From contig JNEN01001206.1 of NCBI GenBank assembly GCA_000697355.1, positions 186,001 through 250,000 of the forward strand: DNA of 64,000 nt, read 5' to 3'. The translations under genes were made by a program, and so were the position numbers. Shown piece after piece: positions 24,240 to 35,289 of the stretch. The stretch is from Syncephalastrum monosporum B8922 (Eukaryota; Mucoromycota; Mucoromycetes; Mucorales; Syncephalastraceae). The first letter of the stretch is position 1; each line of letters starts with the position of its first letter. The notes under the pieces were generated by a model. That model searched no databases, was not told where the DNA came from, and saw only the letters and a program-made list of their open reading frames with translations.

Positions 24240-25483
24240 CGGTTAGAGTGTCGATAATGGCAAAAGACGAATGGTCAAGATAGAGAGGAATGTTGTCGAG
24301 TCAATGAGATCAAAAGAGCAGAGCTATATAAGGCTAATGCAGTCAGCACCAGCGCCTAGTCCTTGTGTACTTTGCAAAGTGGGGTGGTGTCAGAGTCTGG
24401 GTGGAATATTTGTATAAGGTCTTCAGGAACTTGAAATCAGCATAGCTGTACATGTTGACAGGTTCCACATTTACCCAGTTGCTCAAAGATAACTCTGACA
24501 ATCTTGATATTTCACACACCAGTAAAGTGAGTCTTGTCAGTCTTCTTAAAAGGGCAACAAAGAAAGTGAAAAGAAGAACACCCACTCAAAGCAAAAGTGG
24601 AGAGAACACTCTATTGAAGTCGTTCCAAGTAAGGTACGTTTGAATGTCCGACTACGAGGTCAAATTGACCCCAAGCAGCCTGCTCAGAATCCATGCGTGC
24701 GCGTGTGCCTGCAATACAAGACCGCTGCTTTTATGGCAAGCCCAGTACCAGAAGTTTTTCTTGGGAGTAATTCCAACTATAGAGACGTTCGCCTACATAA
24801 AGAGATGGTGTTGTGTCTCGCGACATATCCAATATCCAATAATGATAGAAGACTTGTGTAGCGTGTGAACAAAATACAGTACCAAACAAGATGTGAAAAA
24901 GTAATCCATGTAAAACATAAAATCTAGCACTTTATTGGTACTCATCTTTGATCCAACAATATACTTTCTGTAATCTGAGCCCTTTTCGTATTTCATGGGG
25001 GTCCCCTATCTGTTCGGTGCAAAATCGCTTATTATCCCTTTGCGTTAGTTAGGTTTTTGATGGAGATCGATCCCTGACTTATTGTCTGAGTAGTTATTTA
25101 CCCTTGCTGGAGTTTGATCAGTGTACCGTATGCTATCTACCGCCATTCCCTTTCCTTGGTTTGAAGGCTCAATCCGAAAGTCAAATGTAGCCGCCGGCGA
25201 GATGGCTGCGGTATTCGAAGTAAACGTGATATATATTACGTCCCGTCGAGCACGTGACCCCATCCACTTGTGCATGAGTGATACGTGGCTGTGCGACAGT
25301 ACGCATACCTGGATGGGTCATGGTTAGGTAAATAGAGGATTTGCATGAATTTTGCGAGCCGGTGTCCACATTGTTTGTTTGATAGAGGGGGAAAAAAGTT
25401 TGGAAAAAGCATGGTGTTTTTCCATGAATAATTTAGCATTCTTTTCGGTTGCTTTCTTTATCCTACAGCTGCACGCTTCTAGA
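24240..25483. other. Intergenic region with a possible small two-exon gene
   Basis: A TATATAAGG box lies at 24325-24333. About 120 bp downstream an ATG at 24452 opens MLTGSTFTQLLKDNSDNLD and continues to a GTAAGG donor at about 24631. Splicing 50 bp to the AG at about 24680 stays open into PAQNPCVRVCLQYKTAAFMA, ending at a TAG at 24859-24861 (about 120 residues). I recognise no family, and the TATA box could be fortuitous. The remainder (24870-25480) is AT-rich without a gene I can support, and must include the promoter of the secreted-protein gene at 25484. Confidence 0.3.
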
Positions 25484-26308
25484 ATGGCGAAGATCCGAAT
25501 TTCGTTATGCCTGCTTTTTTGTGTTCTTATGTGTGCCCAGATAAGTAGCTGTGATCGTCATCAGACTGTCCATGAGCGTTTAGGCGTCGACCAAGGCTAT
25601 GATACTAATCTGGGCGATGACACGCCCTTCGGTAACACCCCAAGTTGTGAGTGGTTGCTTTGGATGCTAATGCGTTAAAAACCTGGGATTCTAGGCTATA
25701 TCTATCGTATGGATACATCGCATCGTCATTATGGGCCTGACCAACCTATACACCAACACTTCCCAAGAGCAGAAGTTGACACCAACGAAGAACAGCATAC
25801 GTTTCCCAGATATGCTATGATGGTCTTATCCAACGCGACGTACGTCGGCGCTGATAAACCACTCTGGTTCGAAGGCTACGTGAGCGAGGACACAGCGCAG
25901 CGATTCAAAGAATCCTCATTGGAGGGAACGGTCGTACGCTTTCGCTTTGGTACGTTTAGCTTTGATCACCTGGTGCATGCATGGTTTTCTCGCTTCCTGA
26001 GCGGGTCCAGCGAAGATTACCCACACGAGTCTGCCATTGTCGGTCGTGTACGCCACCTCGCGGTATCACACGACTGCCACGCTCGCTCAAAGTACCCGGT
26101 CTCCCTTCAGCTCGAGCCGCTGCAGGATATGCTCCAGTCGCTGACACTCTCCCGCAATGCTGAGGATCCACCCATGACACTCTTCTGGGGCCCGGAACCC
26201 GGCAAGCAGCCCGAGCGCGGTCGGCCCTTTGGTCAGGATGCCTTCCAGCAGGATGCCTTCCAGCAGGATGCCTTCCAGCAGGTTATCATAAGCGATATGC
26301 TACTCTGA
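25484..26308 (+). CDS. Secreted protein of unknown function with a C-terminal 5-residue tandem repeat
   Basis: Two exons, 25484-25646 and 25695-26308, join in frame (258 residues). A clear signal peptide opens the protein (ISLCLLFCVLMCAQISSC). The body has no family I recognise; it contains RYAMMVLSNATYVGADKPLW, FRFGTFSFDHLVHAW, and a single likely N-glycosylation site (NAT). Near the C-terminus the 15-bp unit CAGGATGCCTTCCAG is repeated three times without change (26234-26278), giving QDAFQ three times. The perfect identity suggests recent slippage. The upstream ATG in frame at 25352 would bury the signal peptide, so 25484 is preferred. Confidence 0.65.
26234..26278 (+). repeat. Perfect 15-bp tandem repeat, three copies, in coding sequence
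   Basis: Unit CAGGATGCCTTCCAG at 26234-26248, 26249-26263 and 26264-26278, with no substitutions. The unit length is a multiple of three, so copy number can change without breaking frame. Confidence 0.97.
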
Positions 26309-26771
26309 TAGTTGATGAGCTGTCCGTGGAACCATAGCAGCTTTGTTGTTCCGGGGTCGACGAATAGGCCCCCAGCCAAAGAACTGGAAATGTGTGTAAC
26401 TATGAATTCACCTTGTCAGCGATAACGGGGATCTTACTGAATGCAGCCGTAGCAAATACAATAAAAAGGCATGCAAGTTAAATTAAAATGAGTAAAGTGT
26501 CCCCTATCACTTCTTAAGTGAGCAGCGTTATTCACTGAAACGAACGCAAGTCCACGTGTAGAAGGGCAACGAAATGAAAGAAAAAGGAAACGGTTTGGGT
26601 TTCTATTGGACGGGTATTCAAGGGGCCGAGAGCGGAAGGTTCGGGCAATGCATACTCGTCCAGAAGTGGAAATGAATCGAGACAACCTGTTCTCGGTTCG
26701 GCGCTTGTGGCTTTTTGATACTCCACCCGACCACACTTCTGTGCTTCTTTTTCACTATATCATCTTTTGAT

Positions 26772-29219
26772 ATGGCCACTATCAATACGAGTGCGGCGGT
26801 CCCCAATATCGAAGTCCAACCGGCTTCGCCCCGGGAGAGCGTTCACCATATCCACCTGAACCAGGCCGACAAGTCGCAGGCCATGACTCAGCAACAGCAG
26901 CCACAGCAACAATCGCAACCTCAGCAGCAGCGTTCACGGCCGCGCACGCTGTCCATCTCGAATCTGGTGGGCAAGGCACGACGAGCTTACTCGGTCTCGT
27001 CCGCCTATCCACCCAAAATGATTCACCCGTCTCTTGTCCCTGCCTCGCTGCAACCACCTGCAGAATCTCCAGTCGATGGCGATGTCTGGTTCCGCCCAAA
27101 GAATGTCACACCCGCCCAGCGGCGTAACTCGGTCGCGGCTGCTCACAGGAAATACGAGGACTTTGAGCAAAAGATGGAAGCCGCGCCTCTGCTAATTCTT
27201 GTCTCGACGTATCTCAATTACTTTGTTCTCATCCTTCTCGGGCATTTGCGCGATATTCTCGGCAAAGTCTTCAAGCGCAAAGAGTATGCGCATCTGCGTA
27301 TCAACCAGGTAGGCCATCGTTTTACTTCATTTTAGCCATTGCTCTTATCCTTGTCTACAGGGTTATGCCCCCATCGTGTCCGATTTTGACTCCTTCTACA
27401 CTCGTCGGATGTACATGCGTATTCGGTACGTAAAGATACTCAGACATCACGCTGCGCTCTTCCATTCATTTAACATATTCCGTAGCGATTGCTGGAACCG
27501 ACCTATCACCGGTGTTCCTACACGCAAAACTACTGTCCTTGAGCGCGCGACGGATGATTTTAACCGCACGTTTAAGTACGATAAAGGAGAAAAAAGGAAG
27601 AGGGGGGGGGAAGGGCAATGGACTGACATTGTTTTCCTCGTTTTAGGTTAACGGGCCGCAAAATCGAGGCACTTAATTTTGCGTCGTACAATTATCTCGG
27701 ATTTGCCCAATCAAAAGGTCCTTGCGCCGACGCTGTCGAAGAAACTGTTCGCCAATATGGCATCACCGCTGCCAGCTCGCGTGCCGAGACCGGAACCCTC
27801 GACTTGCATCGTGCGCTTGAACAAAAAGTAGCGGCCTATGTCGGGAAAGAGGATGCCATTGTCGTGTCGATGGGCTTTGCCACGAACTCGACGACGATCC
27901 CCGCCCTGGTCGGAAAGGTAAATAGGGTAATTGATGATCTCTCCTGCAATACTGACACAGAAAACTTGTGCAGGGATGCTTGATCATTAGCGATGAATTG
28001 AACCACAGCTCGATCGTTTTCGGCGCCCGTCTCTCCGGTGCTTCCATTCGCGTCTTTAAGCACAACAACATGGGTGACCTGCGGATGCTGCTCCGTGAGG
28101 TCATTTCACAGGGTCAGCCTCGCACCCATCGACCCTGGAAAAAGATCCTCGTCGTAGTCGAAGGTTTATATTCCATGGAAGGTTCAATCGTGAACTTGCC
28201 TGAGCTGATTAAGCTCAAGCGGGAGTATAAAGTAAGTAGAAAAGACTACATATCGCGCGAAAAAAGAAAAGGGCTTGTCTGACTCGGATATGATCTGTTA
28301 ATAGTTTAACCTCTATGTTGATGAGGCCCACTCCATCGGTGCGCTTGGTGAACATGGTGCAGGTGTATGCGACTTTTATGGTATGTCTGGCAACGGCCGA
28401 TCAAAGGTCAGATGAGGTCATGCATGCTAACGTTGAGAGTTTCAGGTGTTAGTCCGAGCCACGTGGATGTCCTCATGGGAACGTTTACGAAGTCTTTCGG
28501 TGCTGCCGGCGGCTACATTGCCGCTGACAGGGTACTTAATAGCAATATGCTGTTGAATGCTATTATATTCACCGCTTTTCGTCTTTCTATTTTCAGGCCG
28601 TCATCAATCACCTGCGCCTTAAGAATCATTCCTTCATCTATGCTGAGTCCATAACGCCACTGGTTACGCAACAGGTCATAACAAGCATGAGCATAATTAG
28701 GTATATGCAGTCTGCAGGTTTTGCAGCTTTGTGCACCGTCAAAACTGACATGTCGATCTAGGGGCGAGGACGGATCCGATGACGGTCAGAAGCGAATCCA
28801 GCAATTGGCGGACAATGCGCGCTACTTTGCGGCACGGCTCCGCCAGATGGGTTTTATCGTTTATGGCGATGAAGGCAGCCCTGTGGTACCATTGCTGCTG
28901 TTTAATCCAGCGAAGATTTCGTAAGCATAGAAAAGTTTTTTTAACTAGGAACTGACCCCATTTGTATAGTGGATTTTCACGCGAGATGCTTAAGCGCGAC
29001 ATCGCTATTTGCGTGGTCGGATACCCAGCAACACCTATTATCAGCTCGCGTGCGCGTTTCTGTGTCTCAGCTGCGCATACACGCGAGGATCTTGGTGAGG
29101 ATACAAGAAAACAGAACGAACTGTATGTGTGTGTATATTGACATTTTGGTATAGACCATGCGCTCGAGCAAATCAGTGAAGTGGGTGATTTGCTGATGCT
29201 CAAGTTCAAGGCACAATGA
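26772..29219 (+). CDS. LCB2: Serine palmitoyltransferase catalytic subunit LCB2
   Basis: PLP-dependent condensation of serine and palmitoyl-CoA, the first step of sphingolipid synthesis, at the ER with LCB1. The start at 26772 follows a CT-rich tract. The N-terminus is Gln-rich and probably disordered. A membrane segment follows ([20 protein letters not shown]), then the alpha-oxoamine synthase core: [83 protein letters not shown], and the PLP lysine in [17 protein letters not shown]. The C-terminal domain has [16 protein letters not shown] and [19 protein letters not shown]. At least eight introns split it, including 27919-27974, 28233-28304, 28380-28446 and 28531-28596. TGA at 29217-29219. 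All key residues visible. Confidence 0.96.
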
Positions 29220-30174
29220 TGCCCGTAATGATCCTTTTCACCTTTGTTCTTGTACTACTCCATGTATTTCCCGTCGTCCCTGACCTTAACCGCCATCCAT
29301 TTGTACATCGATATCTTTTTCCTTTTTTTTTTTCTCTTGTTTGTTTACACATTGTAGAGCACTTTCACCACTTATTATCTGCATAAACTACTATTACTTG
29401 TTGTCACTATAAGCTCACGATGCATTTTCACCTGCAGTCCGCTGTCTGAGTGAAGAGTGATTTTCCGCACGCGTGTGAGCTGTGGCAATCGCGCGAAATG
29501 CAGGCCACAGTTGATCAACAGCACCCCGCGCACGCGCGCACACAGCGGTCCTTGAAGTCTTTCGCGCGAAAGGAAGCCCCTCTTCATGGAGAACATTTTC
29601 GACAGAACTGCACCCTTAATACCCTCTATATGATCATGCGCATGCGACTATAATTTATTTAATCCGTAAGGCCCCTTCTCGGATTCTTAATGATAGAAAG
29701 AAAAGATGAAAAAGCGACCAACAAAGCAAACCATGAAGTTTAGCGTCAGAAAAATCCAGTTAACTGGAAAGCCTGATGATAGCTGTGGCGGTCCTGTGCG
29801 TCTTACCTAGTATGGTGTGTTACACCAATGTAGGTCAGCTTTCGGCCGACCTTCGCGCGATAAAATTGCCGGAAGGGGAACAAGACCGATGCTCTCGCGC
29901 GCGGTGCGCGCGAAAGCAGCGGAGGGAAAGGGGTGCGATGTTTGCGTGTGTACTTTTGTATAAGAGCCTTTGTCCTTCCGACTGCTCTTGCTGCTCTTGC
30001 TGCTACCGTTGTAGACGGAATCTGGCTCGCCCTCGTAAAAAGTTTAACGGAACGGTCTAGGATAAAATCAAACTTGAATTCGCAACTTCTTTCCCACTTG
30101 CTATACCCCTTCTTTCTTTACCCTTTCTTTTTCCATTTCCTTTCTATCCCGTCGCTCCATTCCTTTTATCACCA
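29220..30174. promoter_or_regulatory. Long upstream region of the CHY/RING gene with E2F/MCB-like palindromes
   Basis: No gene is visible. The stretch carries ACGCGT (29469-29474), GCGCGAAA (29491-29498), the perfect 14-bp palindrome CTTTCGCGCGAAAG (29559-29572), TTCGCGCGA (29852-29860), and a hairpin with 8-bp arms TCGCGCGC/GCGCGCGA around GGT (29895-29913), which again ends in GCGCGAAA. TTTCGCGC is the E2F core and ACGCGT the MBF core. The last 100 bp are CT-rich, as is usual just upstream of a fungal start codon. The first 150 bp include the LCB2 3' UTR. Confidence 0.5.
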
Positions 30175-31279
30175 ATGACACTGTGCACCATGACGCCATC
30201 CTACATGTCATCTACAGCGCCCGAGGTGGAACTACGTAAACGAATACGGGAAATCCAGGACGACGACGCCCTAGAGCCTGCAGAAAAAGCACAGCGGATA
30301 CAGCGACTCATGAGTGGCGGTCATACCAACTCGCGCTTTCAGCCAGAAAAAAGACGGAACATTCAGGCCGCGGACGAGCCCACGTACTACGTACGTAACG
30401 CCATATACTTATGATATAATAAGCAGATGCCTAATTATCGACGTTTTTCTACAGAACGAGAAGCAAAAAATCCTCGGCTGCGAGCATTATCAGCGTAAGG
30501 TCAAGCTTCAGGCAAACTGCTGTGGCGAAATCTTCCCTTGTCGGTTCTGCCATGATCATGTATCCCACCATACAATGGTGCGTAGCGAAACGAAGAACAT
30601 GAAATGTATGCTTTGTGGCACTTTACAGCCTGCTGCACAAAACTGTCGTGAATGCAAACAAGTCCTCGCACGTTATTACTGCGATCTTTGCAAACTCTGG
30701 GATGACGACCCAAACAAGGCGAGTTATCACTGTGACAAGTGTGGTCTCTGTCGGAGCGGGCGGGGGCTCGGCGACGACTACTTTCACTGCGACACATGCA
30801 ATGTCTGCCTATCCATCAACATGAAAGACAACCACCGCTGCATCGAGCGTAGCTTAGACAATGACTGCCCCATTTGCGGTGAATACCTGTTCACGAGCAC
30901 GACCCGTTCCTACTTTATGGTAAGTGTACTAGAATTAGTGCACATTATATAGAATCAGTAGACATGACCTCACACATACACACGATAGCCTTGTGGCCAT
31001 TCCATCCACGTTCCTTGCTATATTGCACACCGTGAAACATCCTATCAGTGCCCAACTTGTCTAAAGTCGCTAGGCAACATGACAAGTTACTTTGAGCGTG
31101 TCGACCAGGACGTTATGCAGCAGCCTATGCCACCCGAATACCGGTACCATGTATCCCATATCTTTTGCAACGATTGCGAGACCCGCTCACGCACGAAATA
31201 CCACTTCTTCCATCATAAATGTCATCACTGTAGAAGTTATAATACCACTGTCCTTCAAACAGAAGTCATTAATCCCTAA
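30175..31279 (+). CDS. CHY zinc finger / RING E3 ubiquitin ligase, RCHY1 (PIRH2)-like
   Basis: Three exons, 30175-30390, 30455-30919 and 30989-31279, keep frame (323 residues). After a charged helical N-terminus comes a CHY finger (LGCEHYQRKVKLQANCCGEI, CRFCHDH, MKCMLCGTLQPAAQNCRECK). A CTCHY finger follows (YYCDLCKLWDDD, YHCDKCGLCRSG, YFHCDTCNVCLSINM), then a RING-H2 (CPICGEYLFTS...MPCGHSIHVPCY...CPTCLKSL) split by the second intron, and a C-terminal zinc ribbon (FCNDCETRSRTKYHFFHHKC). All metal ligands expected for the family appear present. In animals PIRH2 ubiquitinates p53 and other targets; in plants and fungi such proteins act in iron or stress signalling. The fungal substrate is unknown. 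Confidence 0.93.
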
Positions 31280-32000
31280 GCTTCATTCATGTACGCTCAT
31301 ACATACGCACATATGCACATATGCACATACAAAAGCAATAAAGACTGTATATAATTGTACTAAAGCAAGTACACTATGGATTTTCGTTTCTTGTCGACTA
31401 AAACCTATTTTCTCTACATTCTAAGAGGCTGGAGCCGAGCAGGAAGATGAGAAGCGAGCAAAAAGCGAAAGAATGAAGAGCTCCCAGGGAAGAAAGGAGC
31501 GGGATTGAATCGATGTCAATATCTTATATCCACTGTGTACACATATATATATTCATTTACTCGCAGATCCGAAAGGGGTAGAAGAGCTTTCTGGAGGGGA
31601 AGAGCCTGGGCGAACAGAACGGAGAGAAAGATACAGAAGGGAAATCAGGATATGAGAGACCTAAGGGAGCAATCTATGTACACGATGAAGACTAGTGATG
31701 TCCTCCATGATAGTATCATACACGAGCAACCGATGGCAGAGGCACTTGAGGAATTTCGTACTGCCAATGTTGCCCTTGTACTTCATGCTTCTAGTCATGA
31801 AGAGATGTATAAATTTTTTGCCTGGAACATGAAAACTAGAGATGTCAGTAACAAGCGTCGATAATGAAACAGACAAGCCGCGCTGATTGAGTATCTGGCT
31901 TCAACAGAGTTTCTCTAGATGTGTGACACATTCTTTAAGCAGTTTCGTCTTTTTTTTCTCCTATGTTATATCTTCTTAAAACGACACTAGCGCAGTTAAA
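31280..32000. other. Intergenic, purine-rich and microsatellite-like, no supported gene
   Basis: Begins with ACAT/GCACAT repeats (about 31288-31332) and an AATAAA (31339) that probably ends the RCHY1-like transcript. Positions 31430-31680 are strikingly purine-rich on the plus strand. An ORF at 31505-31864 (ending KFFAWNMKTRDVSNKRR) has no family I recognise and no promoter signal I trust. Confidence 0.4.
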
Positions 32001-32006
32001 AAAAAC

Positions 32007-32206
32007 TTAGACAGTCTTACATTTGATAGTGGGAAAAGAGGTTGCTTCGAGCAAGACATTGATGACTCGCGTTGACCCCAGAAAAGGACAGATTAAGTAT
32101 ACGACCTGAATTTGGCAAATGATATCAGGACGAGGAAACTTTTTCTTGGGTGACCAAGATTCAACACCTGCATCCCGTGCGATCTTCAAAGTTACAGGAC
32201 GAAATT
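32007..32206 (-). pseudogene. C2-domain-like fragment, possible relic
   Basis: An open stretch bounded by TAA TAA upstream reads RPVTLKIARDAGVESWSPKK then FPRPDIICQIQ, and ends with a stop at 32007. The pattern (basic strand, then an F-x-R-x-D-P-like turn) resembles the beginning of a C2 domain as in Rsp5/NEDD4-type ligases. No start codon fits, and no downstream C2 strands or WW/HECT exons are seen to the left. It may be a duplicated, truncated exon. Similarity is weak and judged by eye. Confidence 0.2.
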
Positions 32207-32259
32207 ATTATGTATTTTAAGATGGCATACAACTAATAGATAGAGGGCGTGAACAGATG

Positions 32260-32937
32260 TTAAGTGGTTTTTTCTTTGACCAAGACGGACTGAATCTCCT
32301 TTTGCACTCGAGGAATAAGGTATAAAGCGCCAAAAGCAAGAAGGGCGGCAATTATGAGTACAACCTTATAGACTTGATGGAAAAGAAAGCCAAGATAAAG
32401 GTTTTCTAGCACTAGAAAAGAAAGGAGTAGAGTGATGAGAAGCATATTCTCGTTCGCTGATGAAAACCGTTACCAAGATTGTAACTAACTGGAGCATGGT
32501 CTCTTCCTGGAACATGTGACACACCAGCATAAGCCGTATGAATCTGCACTAACCACGTCACTGTGCCCTCCCTCTCTGCTCTACAAGAATCCAGTAGATC
32601 GAGAGTAAAGTCGGTAGGCCACTATGCAAAAACAACGGAATAGGTACACTTGTTTTCTATGGGTATCGTTTCCTCATCATTTTCTTACGGAAGCAGAATA
32701 AGACACGCGTAACTCGTAGCTTGAATCTGGGGTCAGACCTGACAAAGCGTAAACTTGCTTTTTTTCAGGGACAATCGCACGCGTTAGTTGCGAAAAGGGC
32801 GGTGAAAGGGATGGCACTTTGTCAAAGGCCGAGTCCGATGATTGACCACACGCTTTGGCTCGAAACATGAGCTTTTCCGTGTTCGCCCGCACATGAACAA
32901 GTAGTACACACAGAAGGAACAGTAGAGACCGTCTCAT
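32260..32937 (-). CDS. Type I-like membrane protein with signal peptide, unknown family
   Basis: Three exons read leftwards. Exon one, from ATG 32937 to about 32690, has a signal peptide (SLLFLLCVLLVHVRA) and a lumenal part with a strand pattern like a fibronectin III domain (VYALSGLTPDSSYELRVSYS). Exon two, about 32622-32526, continues PTDFTLDLLD...TVTWLVQIHTAYA. Exon three, from about 32457, has two hydrophobic helices (LLITLLLSFLVLENLYLGFL; VVLIIAALLAFGALYLI) and a basic tail ending VKEKTT. Exon junctions keep frame. The layout suggests an ER or secretory-pathway membrane protein. I do not recognise the family. Confidence 0.6.
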
Positions 32938-33123
32938 CAGGATGAAAAGTGTAAGATGTGTGAAAGTGATGCACAGGTGACAAGGTAAGGTGGCTTGTGT
33001 CTTCAGAATAGGGACAGAATAGTATTGTGCGATCATAAGAGAAGGGTGTATTTACAGTCAACAACGATGAAGAGGAGAGTGTGCAGGTGTGTATGAATTC
33101 AGGTGGAGGTAGAGACGTCCGAG

Positions 33124-33354
33124 CTATTTCTTCATTTTGGTCTCGTTGAAAAGGACATGCTGCTTGACTATGGGAAGTTGAGATGTTAATGGTCGACGAT
33201 ATGAATATTTTAGTCATTCCATACCCATAGGATCGTACTTCATCATGGACAGCTTGGGGTTAGCTCTCGGGCGAGCCTTGATGTAGTTGTAGCCCGTGCC
33301 TGCAGTCGAGAGCATTTTGACGAGAATCACTCTAGCCTTCGCCTTCTTAGCCAT
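33124..33354 (-). CDS. MRPL33: Mitochondrial ribosomal protein bL33m
   Basis: Small two-exon gene that ORF calling misses. Exon one is 33354-33225 and exon two 33167-33124, joined across a 57-bp intron (donor GTATGG, acceptor CATAG); together 57 residues. The protein begins MAKKAKARVILVKMLSTAGT, continues GYNYIKARPR, and ends YDPMVKQHVLFNETKMKK. The motif KMLSTAGTGY followed by KYDP and the spliced VKQHVLFNE is the signature of the bL33 family; length matches (about 55 residues). It functions in the mitochondrial large ribosomal subunit. The splice falls within the YDPMV codons and restores the family motif exactly, which supports the call. Confidence 0.92.
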
Positions 33355-33359
33355 CCTTG

Positions 33360-34264
33360 TTCGAAAAAAGAAACAAAAATTAAACGAGCCCTGGGTAGTC
33401 TACACCTGTCAATTCGCTTCTGAGTTTGCAAGTCACACGTAGCACTCAATGTAAGGCACTGGAAACAGGATGTATCGAAGCACGACAAGCCATAAAAAAA
33501 CACTTGATATACGCTTATGGAATTCGTGTATTATACTTTTCATGATTGTTACTGCTCTGCTCAAAACCATTGAAGTTGACCCGAAAATCTATTGGGTACT
33601 TGACCGACAAATACCAGAAATAACAGGGCGTACAGAGAAAAGTACCAATTATGAGTCAGCCGGTGACAGATACCTTTTCCCTCGTTCTTGTAGTATGGCG
33701 TCTGCCTTAGAGGAGAGTACATACAAGGTATAAAAAAAATATCCGATGTTGACTTTGGATGTTCCGTGAAACGCTTTGTGTCGGCTGAGGCGATCAAGAA
33801 TATGCAGACATCATTGAAAACATGTCTGTGAAAATCTCCATTTTCCATTCCTCTGACAGCATTCTTCAGTAAGGATGATAATATAGTTGACCAGGACCGT
33901 AAGATAGTCCACCGCTGATGCTATTGTAGAACAGATAGCCAATATCGCTTCATTCTTCATAAAAGACGGTACTGGATAGAAGCGAGCAGATATGGAAAAA
34001 AAAAAGGTAATGAATCACATTCAAAAACAAATCTCGGGAATGCCTGAAGAACCAACGAAAAGCTCATGATAAAAAGAACCGATTGGCATGGATGGTGTAC
34101 CAATGAATAACAGCCTGGTTTGAAATTGTGATATAAAAATCTGAAGCGATTGTATTGCGTTGCGTGCGATCTTATATCTTGTATCCTGCTATACGAGTCA
34201 ATATCGTGCCTAAGCCCGAGAACCCTTCCACTCCCTCCTACTTATCAGAATATTATAAGCACCT
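33360..34264. other. Intergenic, no supported gene
   Basis: About 900 bp between bL33m and the mucin-like gene. An 87-residue ORF at 33470-33733 and a minus-strand run near 33960-33810 (MKNEAILAICSTIASAVDYL) have no family I recognise. The bL33m promoter lies at the left end and the mucin-like promoter at the right end; nothing else stands out. Confidence 0.4.
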
Positions 34265-35039
34265 ATGCGTTCCACCTACTTTTATTCCGCCCTTGCCGTT
34301 GTTGTTGTCGCGCTTGCGCAGGCTGATGCCAAGACAGGTAAATAAGATCATGATATATAACGAAAAATAAGAAGGAAGGATATTGACTGTCAACCCAGTC
34401 ACCGAGTTCAAGACCATCACCACCACAATGTGGAAGGATAGTCCTGAACCCACCCATCCCACTGGCAAACCTGACGTGAACGAGAGACCTGAAAAGTCTG
34501 AGCCTCACAGCACTGATGACAGTCACAAGTTCACGCTCACCAGCACACACGGCCTGGATAATGGAGGCCCAGTGAGCGAGCCCACCCACCAGAGTGGGGC
34601 CCCCGAGCCGAGTCTTCTTCAGTCGTCCGGTACTCCTTCAGAGGCCCTTCCGGCAACTGGTGCGCCTTCGGATGCCCTTCCCGCCGATAAGGCTCATCAC
34701 AGCTCGGATATCCCGCCTCCCTCCGGATCCACCAATCCTAAGCCTACGACCGCGCCTGCATCTGCTCCTGGTACTGCTATTAAAGCTTCTCACAGCGGAT
34801 CGGCTGCACATAGCAGTGGTACCGGCTTCACCTTCAGCCCCATCACGCTTGCCCCCGAAAGCAGCCACTCCGGCCACGCCTCTACTCTTCATGAGTTGAC
34901 TGCCAAGGTCTCTGGCCACCAGGCTTCAGCTTCGCCTTCCTCCTCCGATTCAGCTGCATCGGGTATGTCCGTCTCCGTTGGCACTCTACTCTCTATGACC
35001 GTCGTGGGTGCCATCGTCAATACCCTTTTCCAGCTGTAA
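34265..35039 (+). CDS. GPI-anchored Ser/Thr/Pro-rich cell-wall protein
   Basis: Two exons, 34265-34337 and 34399-35039, joined over a 61-bp intron (237 residues). Exon one is exactly a signal peptide (STYFYSALAVVVVALAQADA). The mature part is Ser/Thr/Pro/His-rich without cysteine and would be heavily O-mannosylated. The C-terminus has a GPI attachment signal: small residues (DSAASG) followed by hydrophobic VGTLLSMTVVGAIVNTLFQL with no charged tail. This is the general design of fungal wall mucins; no enzymatic domain is present. The short first exon carrying the signal peptide is clean evidence for the start. Confidence 0.85.
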
Positions 35040-35289
35040 AAAGAATATGAGATTCTTCACCATGAAAAAGCGCATACACCTACACCATCACCTCAAGCAC
35101 CAACAAGTTTATTATGACCTTGTGCGTCCACTATGAGGCACGAAGCAGTAAATAGCATATATCATTGTTGCCATGTCAACATTTTCCTCTTAATTTCAAG
35201 CTCCCCTACCATTAAGCAATCCAATCACAAGAAGATAAAAAAGCTACGACTCGACGACCTCTTCTAATTTCTTATACTCATTTTACGAA

